NCBI GenBank assembly: GCA_036336715.1
Contig: JAYZFP010000177.1
Location: 1 to 64,000 of the forward strand
Direction: 5' to 3'
DNA length: 64,000 bases
Source: JABAAE01 sp036336715
GTDB lineage: Bacteria > Planctomycetota > Planctomycetia > Pirellulales > Pirellulaceae
Below are positions 1 through 9,091 of this stretch, piece by piece. The position numbers were made by a program, and so were the translations under genes. The notes under the pieces are model-generated. The model made no database searches. It saw only the letters and a list, made by a program, of their open reading frames with translations, and was not told the DNA's origin. The stretch's first letter is position 1, and every line of letters begins with the position of its first letter.

Positions 1-1
1 C

Positions 2-481
2 CGTGCCCGCGAAGCGGCGTTGGCGTTAAAAAACTTTTCTGCCAAAGGCTTCCAGGTCATGATGTTCACTTGCCATGACCATATTCGAGACATGTTCATG
101 GACCTCGAATGCGATGTCCGTGAGTTGCCGCACCATGCTGAGGTTCACGAAAACGGCGGCATGACGATCGGCCCAAGGTTCCTGGAGCCGATCGTTGAAG
201 CGGAATCCGAAGATCCGGCGGAAACGGTTCACGATACGGTGATTCATGTTCCCGCAATTTCCCGTGGCTCGAATTACGAAATACTGAATCGTCGTCTTGG
301 TTACGAATTCAGCTGCCTCGACGCCGACCGTCAAAACGAACCCAGCCTGCTTGCGCCGTCCGCCCCACGTTACCAGGTCGTCGATGAAATTGAGCACCGT
401 ATCGTCGATGAAACCGTTGAAAAAACGGGGACAGATCACGAAGTCATGGACAACGAGCTCTCGGAAGAAGAGGCTGCCTGA
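2..481 (+). CDS. C-terminal fragment of SMC/YhaN-like ATPase (5' end outside window)
   Basis: The frame is open from base 2 of the window, so the gene starts upstream; about 159 codons are visible before TGA. The segment around residues 6-40 (AALALKNFSAKGFQVMMFTC, then HDHI) resembles the end of an ABC-type ATPase head in SMC, SbcC or YhaN-like proteins, where a helix is followed by a hydrophobic strand and the switch histidine (H-loop). The last ~100 residues are acidic and low in structure and look like a lineage-specific tail. By family such proteins act in chromosome organisation or DNA repair; which one cannot be said without the missing Walker A and coiled-coil part. No convincing terminator follows on this strand. 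Confidence 0.6.
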   Translation, partial: RAREAALALKNFSAKGFQVMMFTCHDHIRDMFMDLECDVRELPHHAEVHENGGMTIGPRFLEPIVEAESEDPAETVHDTVIHVPAISRGSNYEILNRRLGYEFSCLDADRQNEPSLLAPSAPRYQVVDEIEHRIVDETVEKTGTDHEVMDNELSEEEAA

Positions 482-828
482 CAACGGCACCTTGCACACA
501 CCCGAATCTTTTTCGGTCGACCGGTTTCCAGACCCTTTTCATGAATTTGCACATCACTACCAACCGTTTTCTTTTTCCGGGGGTTGGTACGGGGTGTCGA
601 AATTTATTGAGCCCCCGCCACGGCGGCCCAATAGAAAAAGCTGCAACAGGACCAGGCTGTTGCAGCTCGAAGAAGCGATGTGAATACGAAATTGCTTCCG
701 CCACGCTTTTTTTCAAGTCACCGATTCCCCGGAAACCAACCTTGCGCAAAATGTTTGAAATTGAATTTCCGCAAGGAGTTCAGAGTGCGTCAGAACGTAT
801 GAAAAACGGGAGAAGCAGCCTGTTTCGG
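482..828. other. Convergent intergenic region
   Basis: About 350 nt between the end of the SMC-like gene and the end of the minus-strand YTV gene. Apart from the minus-strand terminator at 635-666, nothing recognisable was seen; open frames here are short or antisense to the YTV gene. Confidence 0.6.
635..666 (-). terminator. Intrinsic terminator of the YTV wall-protein gene
   Basis: A perfect 10-bp inverted repeat (GCTGCAACAG at 640-649 and CTGTTGCAGC at 657-666) encloses a 7-nt loop. On the minus strand the hairpin is followed directly by TTTTTC (639-634). It lies ~160 nt past the stop of the minus-strand gene ending at 829, so it is oriented to end that transcript. Confidence 0.75.
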
Positions 829-2256
829 TTACTGGCAATCACAACTGCAGGCACGCAGACCACGCAGCAGGCCCCCCAGTCCCAGGCCACATCCCATCCC
901 ACAGGTTTGGCAGTCGTAAACAGGAACCTTGATAGTTTGAGGCACCCGTTTGCAGACGCAAACCTGGTACTCTTCCTCAACCGTATAGGGCACACAAACC
1001 GTATAGGTTTCTTCCCGGGTTTCGGGAACGCACTTGTTGACAGTGACCTGGTATTCTTCGGTTTTGGTCTCCGCAACACACTCGTGATATTTCACTTCCC
1101 GCGTACGGTCCTCGTAACGGCACTTGAGAACCTCCACCTCCCGGGTCCGGGTTTCATTCCTGTAACGGGTTACCGGGCAGGTTCTTTGCCTGGTTACGTT
1201 CCGATAGGTACAGACTTTGACTTCCCGCGTTCGTGTTTCATTTTTATAACGGGTTACATTGACCATTTGCTTACGCTCTTCCTGCCTGCAACGGGTCACC
1301 TCAATCGTCCGAGTCTTTTCTTCCGGTTTGCAGACAGTCACCATACAGGTGTATTCCTCGGGAACCCATTTGGAGCGTGTCACCACACACGGCACTTCTT
1401 CGGTAACAATGTTGGGAACCCAGACTCGCCTGGTGATGGTCTTCATGTAGGTTTCGGTTCGAGCTGTCCCGGTATCAGCGCAATCGCCGCATGTCGATTC
1501 ACATCCGATTCGGCAGGCAAACAGTCGTCCCAACAATCCGGTGCGGCCGCAGCCTGAATCACAGGCCGGGACTTCTACGGTTTGGCATTCCCATTTACCC
1601 TCGTCCCTGGTGACCGTGCGAGTGACAGTCTCCTGCCACTTCTTGCAGACCATGCGTGTCGCTTTTCGTTCCACCTGGTGCGGTACGTAAATCGTGTATT
1701 TTTGCTCAACTTTTTCCCTGTAGGGAACGTTGATCATGCATGTCTTCTCAACCTGCTCTGTATAGGGAACGCATACCTGGTATTGCTGCTTGACGGTCTT
1801 GTAAACGGGCTCACAAACCGTGAAGTTCCTGACAACCTTTTCGGTATAGGGGACACATACCGTGTACTGCTGTTGCACTTTTTCGGTGTAGGGTACGGCA
1901 ACCCGACAGGTAACCGTTTTTGTTTTGGGAACAAGCTTGTTGACGGTACAGGTGCGTGTCCTCGTTTCTACCGTTGGAACCATCCGGTTGACAGTCACTT
2001 CCCGCTTTCTGGTTTCATTCCTGTACCTGGTCACGTGACGCTTCCTCGTTTCGGTCGACCTTTGTTGGACGTAACAGGTTTTTTCCACGTAGCGGACCGC
2101 AGGAGAGCAATCCTCTTTGGCTACGGATACAACTCCACAACCGCCACAGGGGCTGGTCGCAACGGTCAGACCGCTCCCACACTGTGCAGAAGCAAAGTTG
2201 GCAACGGTAAAAAGTCCGGCGATTAAAATTGCCAACGCGGACAAACGGGATTTCAT
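829..2256 (-). CDS. Cysteine-rich YTV-repeat planctomycete cell-wall protein
   Basis: 475 residues. An N-terminal signal peptide (MKSRLSALAILIAGLF..., cleavage near ASA-Q) is followed by an almost entirely repetitive body. Dozens of short units of the type YTV-C-VPYTEKV, TRYRNETRTREV or VPETREETYTV alternate with regularly spaced cysteines; a small-residue/Cys insert sits in the middle and the tail ends Gly/Cys-rich (CSCDCQ). This matches the YTV-domain family described from planctomycetes, proposed to build the disulfide-rich proteinaceous wall. The ATG at 2256 was chosen over an upstream in-frame extension because it has GGAG 7 nt upstream and starts a canonical signal peptide. It stands alone, with a terminator ~160 nt downstream. 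Function as structural wall protein is inferred from the family. Confidence 0.85.
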   Translation of the reverse strand: MKSRLSALAILIAGLFTVANFASAQCGSGLTVATSPCGGCGVVSVAKEDCSPAVRYVEKTCYVQQRSTETRKRHVTRYRNETRKREVTVNRMVPTVETRTRTCTVNKLVPKTKTVTCRVAVPYTEKVQQQYTVCVPYTEKVVRNFTVCEPVYKTVKQQYQVCVPYTEQVEKTCMINVPYREKVEQKYTIYVPHQVERKATRMVCKKWQETVTRTVTRDEGKWECQTVEVPACDSGCGRTGLLGRLFACRIGCESTCGDCADTGTARTETYMKTITRRVWVPNIVTEEVPCVVTRSKWVPEEYTCMVTVCKPEEKTRTIEVTRCRQEERKQMVNVTRYKNETRTREVKVCTYRNVTRQRTCPVTRYRNETRTREVEVLKCRYEDRTREVKYHECVAETKTEEYQVTVNKCVPETREETYTVCVPYTVEEEYQVCVCKRVPQTIKVPVYDCQTCGMGCGLGLGGLLRGLRACSCDCQ

Positions 2257-2631
2257 TCGAATCTCCAAAAGCAAAGGGAATGACAAATCGGGGCAGTTCT
2301 CCACCTCTGGCACCGCAAAATCCAGCCCCGGCAATCCGTTAGCCGGGGAAGGCCAGGCAAAAGGGGAGGATTTGGTCAACAAAAAGATTTTGGTAGACTG
2401 TTCCTTCAATCCGCACCCTATTCTCACCCTGCTTATTCAATTTTTCAAGGATCCGAAGGAAAAACAGGTAAACAATTCAGAAAACATGACGCATTTTAAG
2501 CAATCTCTACAGCTTGACTAATTCAATACGGGCGAAAAAATAACGGTTAGGCAGGCAGGATCCAATTACTTGTTCCTGCACGGCGAAGAATGCCGATTTA
2601 ACGGATGGACTCAATTACCTGAGGCTCATGG
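2257..2631. other. Divergent intergenic region
   Basis: About 375 nt between the divergent YTV gene and the secreted unknown at 2632. It is AT-richer than its neighbours around 2400-2540 and contains one candidate minus-strand promoter. No small gene or RNA recognised. Confidence 0.5.
2420..2448 (-). promoter_or_regulatory. Candidate sigma70-like promoter for the YTV gene
   Basis: On the minus strand TTGAAA (2448-2443) and GAGAAT (2425-2420) are separated by 17 nt, ~165 nt upstream of the chosen ATG. Agreement with consensus is 5/6 and 4/6. Visual match only. Confidence 0.3.
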
Positions 2632-4656
2632 ATGCACAAACCTCTTTTTAAAGCCACCCTGATATTCTGTTTTTCCATTTTGTCTTCCCTTCCGCTGAAG
2701 GCTCAGGGTCAGAATGAAGTTTTGGACGGTCTGCTGAAAAAGGCAGAGTCGGTCGCCGAATTTGCACCGATTTCAAAGGCTCAGATCGACGAGGCGAAAT
2801 CAAACCTGACTTCCGCCCTGAATGAACTGGACCGGCAATTGACCCGGCAAAGCGAGGCGAACGCGATCGCCTGGAAGTCCTACCTGGAATGGGAAGCCCT
2901 TCTGGCCCAGTCGAAGGCCGAATCTGCTCAAAGGACGGAACTGGTCCGGATCGCACGCAAATTCCAGATGAATCACCCCGGACTGGAACTGAAGGTCTTT
3001 ACCGATGTGCGAAAGGCGATCCACGACTACGCAAATACGAGCTATTTCGGTCAGGAATCGATTGGGAAAAGAATTTATGATTCCCGGCTCAAGCTGGTCC
3101 GAACCAACCTGGAAAAGCTGAAGGCCGGGTATGATGACCGAACCATCGGGTTGATTGGAGAGGCCATCACCGATCTTGAAAACGCCCGCCAGTGCCCTGC
3201 CCTGGTCCAGTCTGTACGCCAGGCATTTTCCAAGCCGAACCTGCATGTTCAGATATCTGAAAAACTGGCAAAGGCAGTCGCCCGCCAGCAAAAAACATCC
3301 GATGTCCGTCCGGTTGACGAAGAGATCCTCGGGGTTCACCAACAGGGCACCGCTCACACCACCGCACGATTCGATGTGGACTTTTTGCCCAGTACCACCA
3401 CGGGCAAATTCAAGATCATCATTCGCGGCGATACGGTCAGTGAACAGATCGGCACAAAGGACCTGAGTTTACTCGGGTGCATTTACATTTGCAGTGAGGG
3501 AGACACCGCGCTGGTGGGTGATGCGATCGTGGAGTACGACGGAAAGCACTTGAGTTATGGGAACCTCAGAGCCGGGGCCCTCACCAAAACCAAAATCGTC
3601 GGTATTGACGCCCCTCCGCTGCTGGAAGGCCTGATCATGAACCAGGTCGAAAAGCAGAAACAGAAAGGGGAAGCCGAAGCGGCCAAAAGGGCGCGTTCCA
3701 AATTCGCGCAACAAATTCGTTCACAATTGAACGATGTCGTGAAAAAAACCAACGATCGACTGGAAAACGGAATTCGTCCGACCACCCGGCGGCTCGATTT
3801 CGAACCCAGACAACTCGAAGTAAACACATCAGATGATTTCCTGCGAATCCTCGCCATCGTCGGTAACCGTCAGCAACTCAGTGGATGGAAAGGGCCCGTC
3901 TCCTCTTCCAAAAGCGATGTGATCCTTCAAGTGCACGAATCGACCCTCAACAATGCCCTGCAGCACGTGCTGGGAGGACGAAGCATCAGTAACGAGGACC
4001 TCAGGGAACTGGTCAGTTCTTTCGGAATCGAACTCCCTCCTGCACCAGCTGATGAAAAACCGCTTACGATCACCTTCCCCCGTGTGCGTCCTGTCCAGGT
4101 CGCATTCGATGGGGGAAAGATCACGACCACCATTTCGGCCAATCGAATTCAACAGGGGGGGACCCTGGTTCGGGACAAGTTGCAGATCATAGTGACCTAC
4201 GAACTGAAGTCGAACGACAAGGCACTTCAGTTTGCACGCAGTGAGGCTGTGGCCATCAAGTTCGAGGGAGCTTACACGAACGCAAAGAGCATCATCGAAT
4301 CAAACATCAAGCCCAAGCTGGAAGAGCTTTTCAAAAAGGAAACCCGGCAACTTTCGATCGATCAACTGGATTTGCCGGAGGAAATCAAGAAGGTCGGGAT
4401 GCCGGCGGTCTCGCTACTGAACCTCGAAGGAGGCTGGCTCCACGTCGAGATGAACCTCGAAGAAAAAAAGGTGGCCTCGGAAAATTCGCTCGACCAATTT
4501 TTGAAAGCCCCCCTTTCCTCGGCAATCAACAACTCGGCCCGGAACATGCCAGGATCCGAAAGCCAAGGATACAGGGTTTACATTTCGGATACATCCAGGC
4601 GAATTTCTGACGAAGTGGAACTCTCTCCGGTTTCCTCAAGCAAACAGTCCCAATAG
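2632..4656 (+). CDS. Large secreted protein of unknown function
   Basis: 674 residues starting with a signal peptide (MHKPLFKATLIFCFSILSSL, cleavage near LKAQG). The first ~250 residues are mostly helical and charged. A beta-rich middle section (about 245-330) contains two cysteines close together (LLGCIYICSEG), then a Lys/Arg/Gln-rich helix (~335-380). The last 280 residues alternate a helix of the type VHESTLNNALQHVL with strand segments (ITFPRVRPVQVAFDGGKITT). That helix-strand order is reminiscent of tubular lipid-binding (BPI-like) folds, but the likeness is weak and by eye. I do not recognise the family. It stands between the divergent YTV gene and phzF, 44 nt upstream of the latter, so co-transcription is possible. 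Confidence 0.7.
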   Translation: MHKPLFKATLIFCFSILSSLPLKAQGQNEVLDGLLKKAESVAEFAPISKAQIDEAKSNLTSALNELDRQLTRQSEANAIAWKSYLEWEALLAQSKAESAQRTELVRIARKFQMNHPGLELKVFTDVRKAIHDYANTSYFGQESIGKRIYDSRLKLVRTNLEKLKAGYDDRTIGLIGEAITDLENARQCPALVQSVRQAFSKPNLHVQISEKLAKAVARQQKTSDVRPVDEEILGVHQQGTAHTTARFDVDFLPSTTTGKFKIIIRGDTVSEQIGTKDLSLLGCIYICSEGDTALVGDAIVEYDGKHLSYGNLRAGALTKTKIVGIDAPPLLEGLIMNQVEKQKQKGEAEAAKRARSKFAQQIRSQLNDVVKKTNDRLENGIRPTTRRLDFEPRQLEVNTSDDFLRILAIVGNRQQLSGWKGPVSSSKSDVILQVHESTLNNALQHVLGGRSISNEDLRELVSSFGIELPPAPADEKPLTITFPRVRPVQVAFDGGKITTTISANRIQQGGTLVRDKLQIIVTYELKSNDKALQFARSEAVAIKFEGAYTNAKSIIESNIKPKLEELFKKETRQLSIDQLDLPEEIKKVGMPAVSLLNLEGGWLHVEMNLEEKKVASENSLDQFLKAPLSSAINNSARNMPGSESQGYRVYISDTSRRISDEVELSPVSSSKQSQ

Positions 4657-4700
4657 AAAACCGGCCCCACGGAGATCCCCCGGGATTCATCTACCGGACC

Positions 4701-5507
4701 ATGAGCGAACTCCCCCTCTATGTGATTGATGCCTTTGCGGATCAGGCTTTTCGGGGAAATCCGGCGGCGGTTTGCATCCTCGACCCGGATGTCCCCTGCA
4801 GCGATGAATGGATGCAGGCGGTCGCTGCCGAAATGAATCTTTCGGAAACGGCATTCGTCGATTTTTCCCAAAAGTCACTGCGTTGGTTTACGCCCCGCTC
4901 CGAGGTCGACCTTTGCGGGCACGCAACCCTGGCAACGGCCCGCGCCCTGAAGGAGCACGAACTGGTCGCCGAAGGTGATCTGCTGGAATTCCGGACACGC
5001 TCGGGCCCGCTGACCGCCCTGGTTCATGCCGGTGGAAAAATTGAACTCGAATTCCCGGCAACCCCTGCTTCCGAGCTGGAACCGGTTCCGGAACTGGTAA
5101 AGCTGTTTCCGGGGGCAAATTTTTTTGGTCAAAGCCGGTTTGACCTGCTGGTAGAACTTGAGAGCCAACAGCAACTGGAAGAACTGGAGCCGGACTTTCA
5201 CCGCCTGACGCAGCTGCCCTACCGCGGTGTGATCGTAACGGCCCCCTCTGCACTGCCTGAATTTGATTTCGTTTCAAGGTTTTTTGCGCCGGCAGTAGGA
5301 GTGAACGAAGACCCGGTCACCGGATCCGCTCATTGCTGCCTGGCCCCGTACTGGGGGCAACGCCTGGCAAGCAGCAGGATGACCGCAGCGCAACTTTCCT
5401 CCAGGAAAGGAGTCATCACTGTTGAACTGGTCGAGGACCGGGTCAGGCTGACTGGCGACACCGTCCTGGTAATCAAGGGGAAACTTTTTCCAGATGCCCA
5501 TTCTTAA
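4701..5507 (+). CDS. PhzF-family isomerase/epimerase
   Basis: 268 residues, normal size for a PhzF/diaminopimelate-epimerase-fold protein. The start MSELPLYVIDAFADQAFRGNPAAV is the family hallmark. The catalytic-type glutamate lies in NLSETAFV (~E49), the WFTPRSEVDLCGHATLA block follows (~70-85), and the C-terminal half has DPVTGSAHCCLAPYW (~208-222). Such enzymes catalyse proton shifts on small carboxylic or amino acids; the substrate here is unknown because no phenazine genes are nearby. Its last 14 nt overlap the start of the NusG-like gene in another frame, so the two are probably translationally coupled. Confidence 0.88.
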   Translation: MSELPLYVIDAFADQAFRGNPAAVCILDPDVPCSDEWMQAVAAEMNLSETAFVDFSQKSLRWFTPRSEVDLCGHATLATARALKEHELVAEGDLLEFRTRSGPLTALVHAGGKIELEFPATPASELEPVPELVKLFPGANFFGQSRFDLLVELESQQQLEELEPDFHRLTQLPYRGVIVTAPSALPEFDFVSRFFAPAVGVNEDPVTGSAHCCLAPYWGQRLASSRMTAAQLSSRKGVITVELVEDRVRLTGDTVLVIKGKLFPDAHS

Positions 5508-6042
5508 AAAAGAGATCGACAAACACCCGGACAACCTGCTCCAGGAAACTGGACAGTATGAGTCAGTCTGGCTGTTCTCCCTTTTGAGCCGCCGGGAAAA
5601 GGAATTCATGCGTCGACTACTGAAAATGAACATCGCCTTTTATGGCCCCATGATGGAAAAACGATACCGCTCGCCCAACGGTCGTTTTCGCACCTCGTTT
5701 TCACCATTGTTCCCGAACTACGTCTTTGTTTTAGGGTCCAACGAAAACCGTTTTGAGGCCATGAAAACCAACTGTGTTGCCAAGTACACGGAAGTCACCG
5801 AGCCGGAAAACCTGGTCCGGGACCTGAGGCAGGTTGAGGAAATCCTGAAATCCGGCGTGGCGGTGACCCGGGAGGAAAAACTGCAGTCAGGCGATCCAGT
5901 TTCCGTAAAAAACGGCCCCTTCCGGGGATTTGAAGGAACCGTCATCCGCCGGGAAAGTCAAACCCGTTTGCTGGTTTTTGTCCAATTTATTGAACAGGGC
6001 GTTTCCATGGAAATCGATCAGAGCCAGCTTCAACCGCTTTGA
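5494..6042 (+). CDS. NusG/RfaH-like transcription elongation factor paralogue
   Basis: 182 residues. The N-terminal ~110 residues have the NGN-type pattern, with an aromatic strand near the start (ESVWLFSLLSRREKEFMRRL) and FSPLFPNYVFVLGS (~68-82), the segment that contacts RNA polymerase in NusG and RfaH. A KOW domain follows (SGDPVSVKNGPFRGFEGTV, ~132-150). It is close in size to NusG and RfaH, but an unlinked housekeeping NusG would sit with secE/rplKA, so this is likely a specialised paralogue of the RfaH/UpxY/LoaP type. Such factors usually control a long neighbouring operon; none is obvious here. It overlaps phzF by 14 nt and its 3' end overlaps the convergent asparaginase gene by 13 nt. 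Confidence 0.8.
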   Translation: MPILKKEIDKHPDNLLQETGQYESVWLFSLLSRREKEFMRRLLKMNIAFYGPMMEKRYRSPNGRFRTSFSPLFPNYVFVLGSNENRFEAMKTNCVAKYTEVTEPENLVRDLRQVEEILKSGVAVTREEKLQSGDPVSVKNGPFRGFEGTVIRRESQTRLLVFVQFIEQGVSMEIDQSQLQPL

Positions 6043-7079
6043 GCGGAAGCCCGAACCTCCACCGGCATGGTCAATTCGCCAGCCAGGTCAGCCTGCATCA
6101 TCGATTCCAGTTCCGTCCTTTCCAGTTCGCAGTTCAGCAGGCAGTAGAGCTTGGCGAGTGCTGCCTCAGCGGTCATGTCCATCCCGCTGATGGCACCGGC
6201 CTTTTCAAGTGCCTGCCCCGAAGCATAGCCCTTGAGATCGACAACGCCCTGGGTGCATTGACTGCAAACAACGACCACGACCCCCCGGTCCGTTGCCGAC
6301 CGGATGACCTGGAGGAATTTCGGATCCTCGCTGGGTGCATTTCCCACGCCAAAGGCCTCAATCACAATTCCCTTTAGCGGTGGTCGGAACAGGTTATCCA
6401 GGATTTCGTGGTCCATTCCCGGAAACAACCGGAAGGCAGCCACCTGGGGACAGCGGTCCCTCTCGAACATCAGGCCAAAGGATTTTCCGGAAGCAGAGAG
6501 CACCCTTTCTGTCCGAATATTGATTTCCGTACCAATCGTACCCAATGGGGACAGGTTCGGTGACTGAAAGGCATCAAACCCACTGGCGGTGAACTTGCGG
6601 GAACGGCATCCTCGAAGCAGGTAGCCTCCAAAGCAGATGGTAACCTCGGCGACCCCGGAATTGGCCGCGATCAACATGGATGTGATCAGGTTCTCCCTGG
6701 CATCATTACGAATTTCACAGAGCGGAATCTGGGAACCGGTCAGAACCACGGGCTTGCCCAGACCCTGTATGAGAAACGCCAGTGCAGACGCAGTGTAAGC
6801 CATGGTGTCCGTTCCATGAATCACCACGAAACCATCAAACTCGGAGTACCGCGAAGAGATGTCCCTGGCAATTCCCAGCCAATTGGCGGGCCTCATGTTC
6901 GCCGAATCCAGCAGAGGATCGTATTCGTTCAATTCATAATCGGGCATGGAGGGATGCGTGATCTCGGGAATGTCCCGCATTTGACTCTCGAGAAATCCCT
7001 GGCAGGTCTGGTAGCCACCTGCGCCTGCCTGCATACCAATGGTGCCTCCCGTGTTACAGATATAGATTCTTTTTTTCAT
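6030..7079 (-). CDS. ansA: Type I L-asparaginase
   Basis: 349 residues. It hydrolyses L-asparagine to aspartate and ammonia. Both catalytic motifs are intact: the N-terminal NTGGTIGMQ (nucleophile T13) and HGTDTMAYTASAL with T90-D91. Further blocks typical of the cytoplasmic AnsA type are present (GSQIPL, DGFDAFQSPN, AFGVGNAPS, GADMT-like GMDMTAEA). No signal peptide was seen once the ATG at 7079 is used; that ATG has AGGAGG 6 nt upstream, whereas the longer frame lacks one. The 3' end overlaps the convergent NusG-like gene. The SDR gene lies 128 nt upstream on the same strand, so they may share a transcript. Confidence 0.9.
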   Translation of the reverse strand: MKKRIYICNTGGTIGMQAGAGGYQTCQGFLESQMRDIPEITHPSMPDYELNEYDPLLDSANMRPANWLGIARDISSRYSEFDGFVVIHGTDTMAYTASALAFLIQGLGKPVVLTGSQIPLCEIRNDARENLITSMLIAANSGVAEVTICFGGYLLRGCRSRKFTASGFDAFQSPNLSPLGTIGTEINIRTERVLSASGKSFGLMFERDRCPQVAAFRLFPGMDHEILDNLFRPPLKGIVIEAFGVGNAPSEDPKFLQVIRSATDRGVVVVVCSQCTQGVVDLKGYASGQALEKAGAISGMDMTAEAALAKLYCLLNCELERTELESMMQADLAGELTMPVEVRASAQSG

Positions 7080-7207
7080 CTTGCCTCCTGGAGCGATCCG
7101 GGCTCCTTTCCCCCTTTGGCTGAAAATCAAAGCCTGCGAATTCCCTGTCAACTTTCTGCAATATTCCGCGGACGGCCTTTAATACCTCTCGCCCCCGTGC
7201 CGATGTT

Positions 7208-8002
7208 TCAAGACGTAACCGGCGGGTCGGGTTGCTGCCAACTGCTCATGCCACCATCTACCAGCAACATCTGACCATTGACGTGCCAAGCCTCATTGCT
7301 CAGCAGGTAAACCGCTGCCTCGCCACAAACCTCGGGTCCCGGAACCTGTCCGTTGGGTGTATGCAACTTCATCCAGGCCATCAACGCCGGATCCTGTAGC
7401 GCCCCATCAGTCAGAGGCGTCCGAAAGAGCCCCGGGGCGATGCCATTCACCCGGATCCCGTGCGGTGCCAGAGAAACGCAAAGCGTTCTGACCATCATCT
7501 CAACGGCGCCCTTGGAGGTATCATAGGCGGCGTGGTCAGGTTCGGCCAACCTGCCATTGATCGAGCCAACCATCAGGACACGGCCCTGGATGCCGTTTTC
7601 CACCCAGTACCTCGCAAAACACTGGGTCAGGAAAAAGTAACTATAGACGTTCAGTCTCATGGTCTGGTCAAAAGTTGCGAAGTCCATTTCCAGGAAGGGC
7701 TGGTCAATGTAGGTTCCCGCATTGTTGACCAGCAGGTCAATTTCGGGATTTTTTTCGATCGCCTTTCGAAACACGGACTCGACGCCCTCGGTTCCTTCGG
7801 TGACCAGGTCTCCGTCAACCAGGTCGACCGGGCGAGCTCCCTGCCGCCTCACCTGTTCGACCGCCCGCTGCGCCAGGTCATCGAAAGCGAGGCCATGCAG
7901 ACAAACCTTTGCACCAGAGGTCGCCAGTGCATCGGCGATGGCCAATCCGATCCCCTGGGAAGACCCGGTAACCAGGGCAGAATGTTCTTTGAGTGAAAGC
8001 AT
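7208..8002 (-). CDS. Short-chain dehydrogenase/reductase (SDR)
   Basis: 264 residues, classical SDR length. The Rossmann motif TGSSQGIG is at 12-19, NNAG lies at ~90, the active-site Ser falls in VGSINGR and Tyr-x-x-x-Lys in YDTSK (~160), followed by the PG motif of IAPGLFRTPL. The C-terminal GQMLLVDGGMS is typical of FabG-like members. It is predicted to be an NAD(P)-dependent oxidoreductase in the cytoplasm; the substrate cannot be read from the sequence. It lies upstream of ansA on the same strand and divergent from the AAA ATPase gene. Confidence 0.88.
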   Translation of the reverse strand: MLSLKEHSALVTGSSQGIGLAIADALATSGAKVCLHGLAFDDLAQRAVEQVRRQGARPVDLVDGDLVTEGTEGVESVFRKAIEKNPEIDLLVNNAGTYIDQPFLEMDFATFDQTMRLNVYSYFFLTQCFARYWVENGIQGRVLMVGSINGRLAEPDHAAYDTSKGAVEMMVRTLCVSLAPHGIRVNGIAPGLFRTPLTDGALQDPALMAWMKLHTPNGQVPGPEVCGEAAVYLLSNEAWHVNGQMLLVDGGMSSWQQPDPPVTS

Positions 8003-8113
8003 TGAAAAACGGTGTGTAAAAGGCTGGCCTTGTAACTCGGAACGTCAAGGCTAGGATGGGATTTCGTAATCGTGATCTTACCAATACCCTAGACGATTTC
8101 CAGAAGTCATCGC

Positions 8114-9070
8114 ATGCCGGAAGTGCTAGAAATCAACGGAGTTCATCTCGAACTGAGCGATTCCCATTCCATTCAGTCTGACTGGATTGGACAGCGGGAG
8201 ATACTCAAGCAGATCCTCGCCTGCTGGCTGGTGGTCGGAGAAAAGGATCTTCCGCTCACGCCCCGTCTGGTCGGCAGCCCGGGCATCGGCAAAACCGCGC
8301 TCGCCATGGCAGCAGCGAAGGAACGGGGGCAGGAGCTGTTTATTTACCAGTGCACTGCCGACACGCGGCCCGAAGATCTGCTGGTCACGCCGGTGCTGGC
8401 CGAGAGTGGAAAAATTGCCTACCACGCCTCACCGCTGGTCACAGCCATGGTCAAGGGAGGCGTCTGCATCCTGGACGAGGGCAACCGGATGAACGAAAAA
8501 TCATGGGCCAGCCTCGCTCCCCTGCTCGACCACCGGCGTTACGTGGAATCGATCGTCGCCGGGATCACCATTCGGGCTCACCAGGATTTCCGATGCACCG
8601 TGACGATGAACCAGGACGACTCGACCTTTGAAATCCCAGATTATATCCTCAGCCGCCTCCAACCCACCCTGACGCTCGGATTCCCGGACCGGGAGGAGGA
8701 AATCGCCATATTGAAATACCACCTTCCCTTTGCCGAAGATGAACTGCTGGCCATGACGGTCTCTTTTCTGCAGCAAGCCCATTCATTGAATCTCGATTTT
8801 TCTCCGCGGGATGGGATCAACCTCCTGCGTTACGCCATCAAGCGTCTGACGCAAAACGCGGATCACCCGGTTGCAAAAGACCAGGCATGGCGGGAGGCAT
8901 TGCTGGCTTGCCTTGGTGAGGAGGCAGATGACCTGCAATCCCTGGCAGAACGAAAAAAACGGACCCTGGGAGGGGAATCGGTCCCCCTGGGATTGGGCGA
9001 TTTCTTCTTCAACCCGGAAGATCCCCTGAATCCGGATTTCGATCCGGACAACGAAGACGACGATTTCTAG
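8114..9070 (+). CDS. MoxR-like AAA+ ATPase
   Basis: 318 residues. Walker A GSPGIGKT is at 54-61, Walker B VCILDEGNR at ~115-122, and sensor-1 is the Asn in TVTMNQDD, followed by RLQPTLTLGFPDREEE. The layout (no N-terminal domain, lid domain after ~210) fits the MoxR/CbbQ-like helix-2-insert clade, which acts as a chaperone or remodelling ATPase and is usually paired with a VWA-domain protein. No VWA partner is adjacent: the next gene is a convergent transglutaminase 21 nt away. The acidic C-terminus (FDPDNEDDDF) is unusual. Confidence 0.8.
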   Translation: MPEVLEINGVHLELSDSHSIQSDWIGQREILKQILACWLVVGEKDLPLTPRLVGSPGIGKTALAMAAAKERGQELFIYQCTADTRPEDLLVTPVLAESGKIAYHASPLVTAMVKGGVCILDEGNRMNEKSWASLAPLLDHRRYVESIVAGITIRAHQDFRCTVTMNQDDSTFEIPDYILSRLQPTLTLGFPDREEEIAILKYHLPFAEDELLAMTVSFLQQAHSLNLDFSPRDGINLLRYAIKRLTQNADHPVAKDQAWREALLACLGEEADDLQSLAERKKRTLGGESVPLGLGDFFFNPEDPLNPDFDPDNEDDDF

Positions 9071-9091
9071 AATCCGTTCTTCATGGCAGGA

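Noticed and set aside
541..1557. Long plus-strand frame antisense to the YTV gene
   Set aside because: It mirrors the repetitive Cys/YTV gene on the other strand, lacks a ribosome binding site, and the minus-strand product has signal peptide and family repeats.
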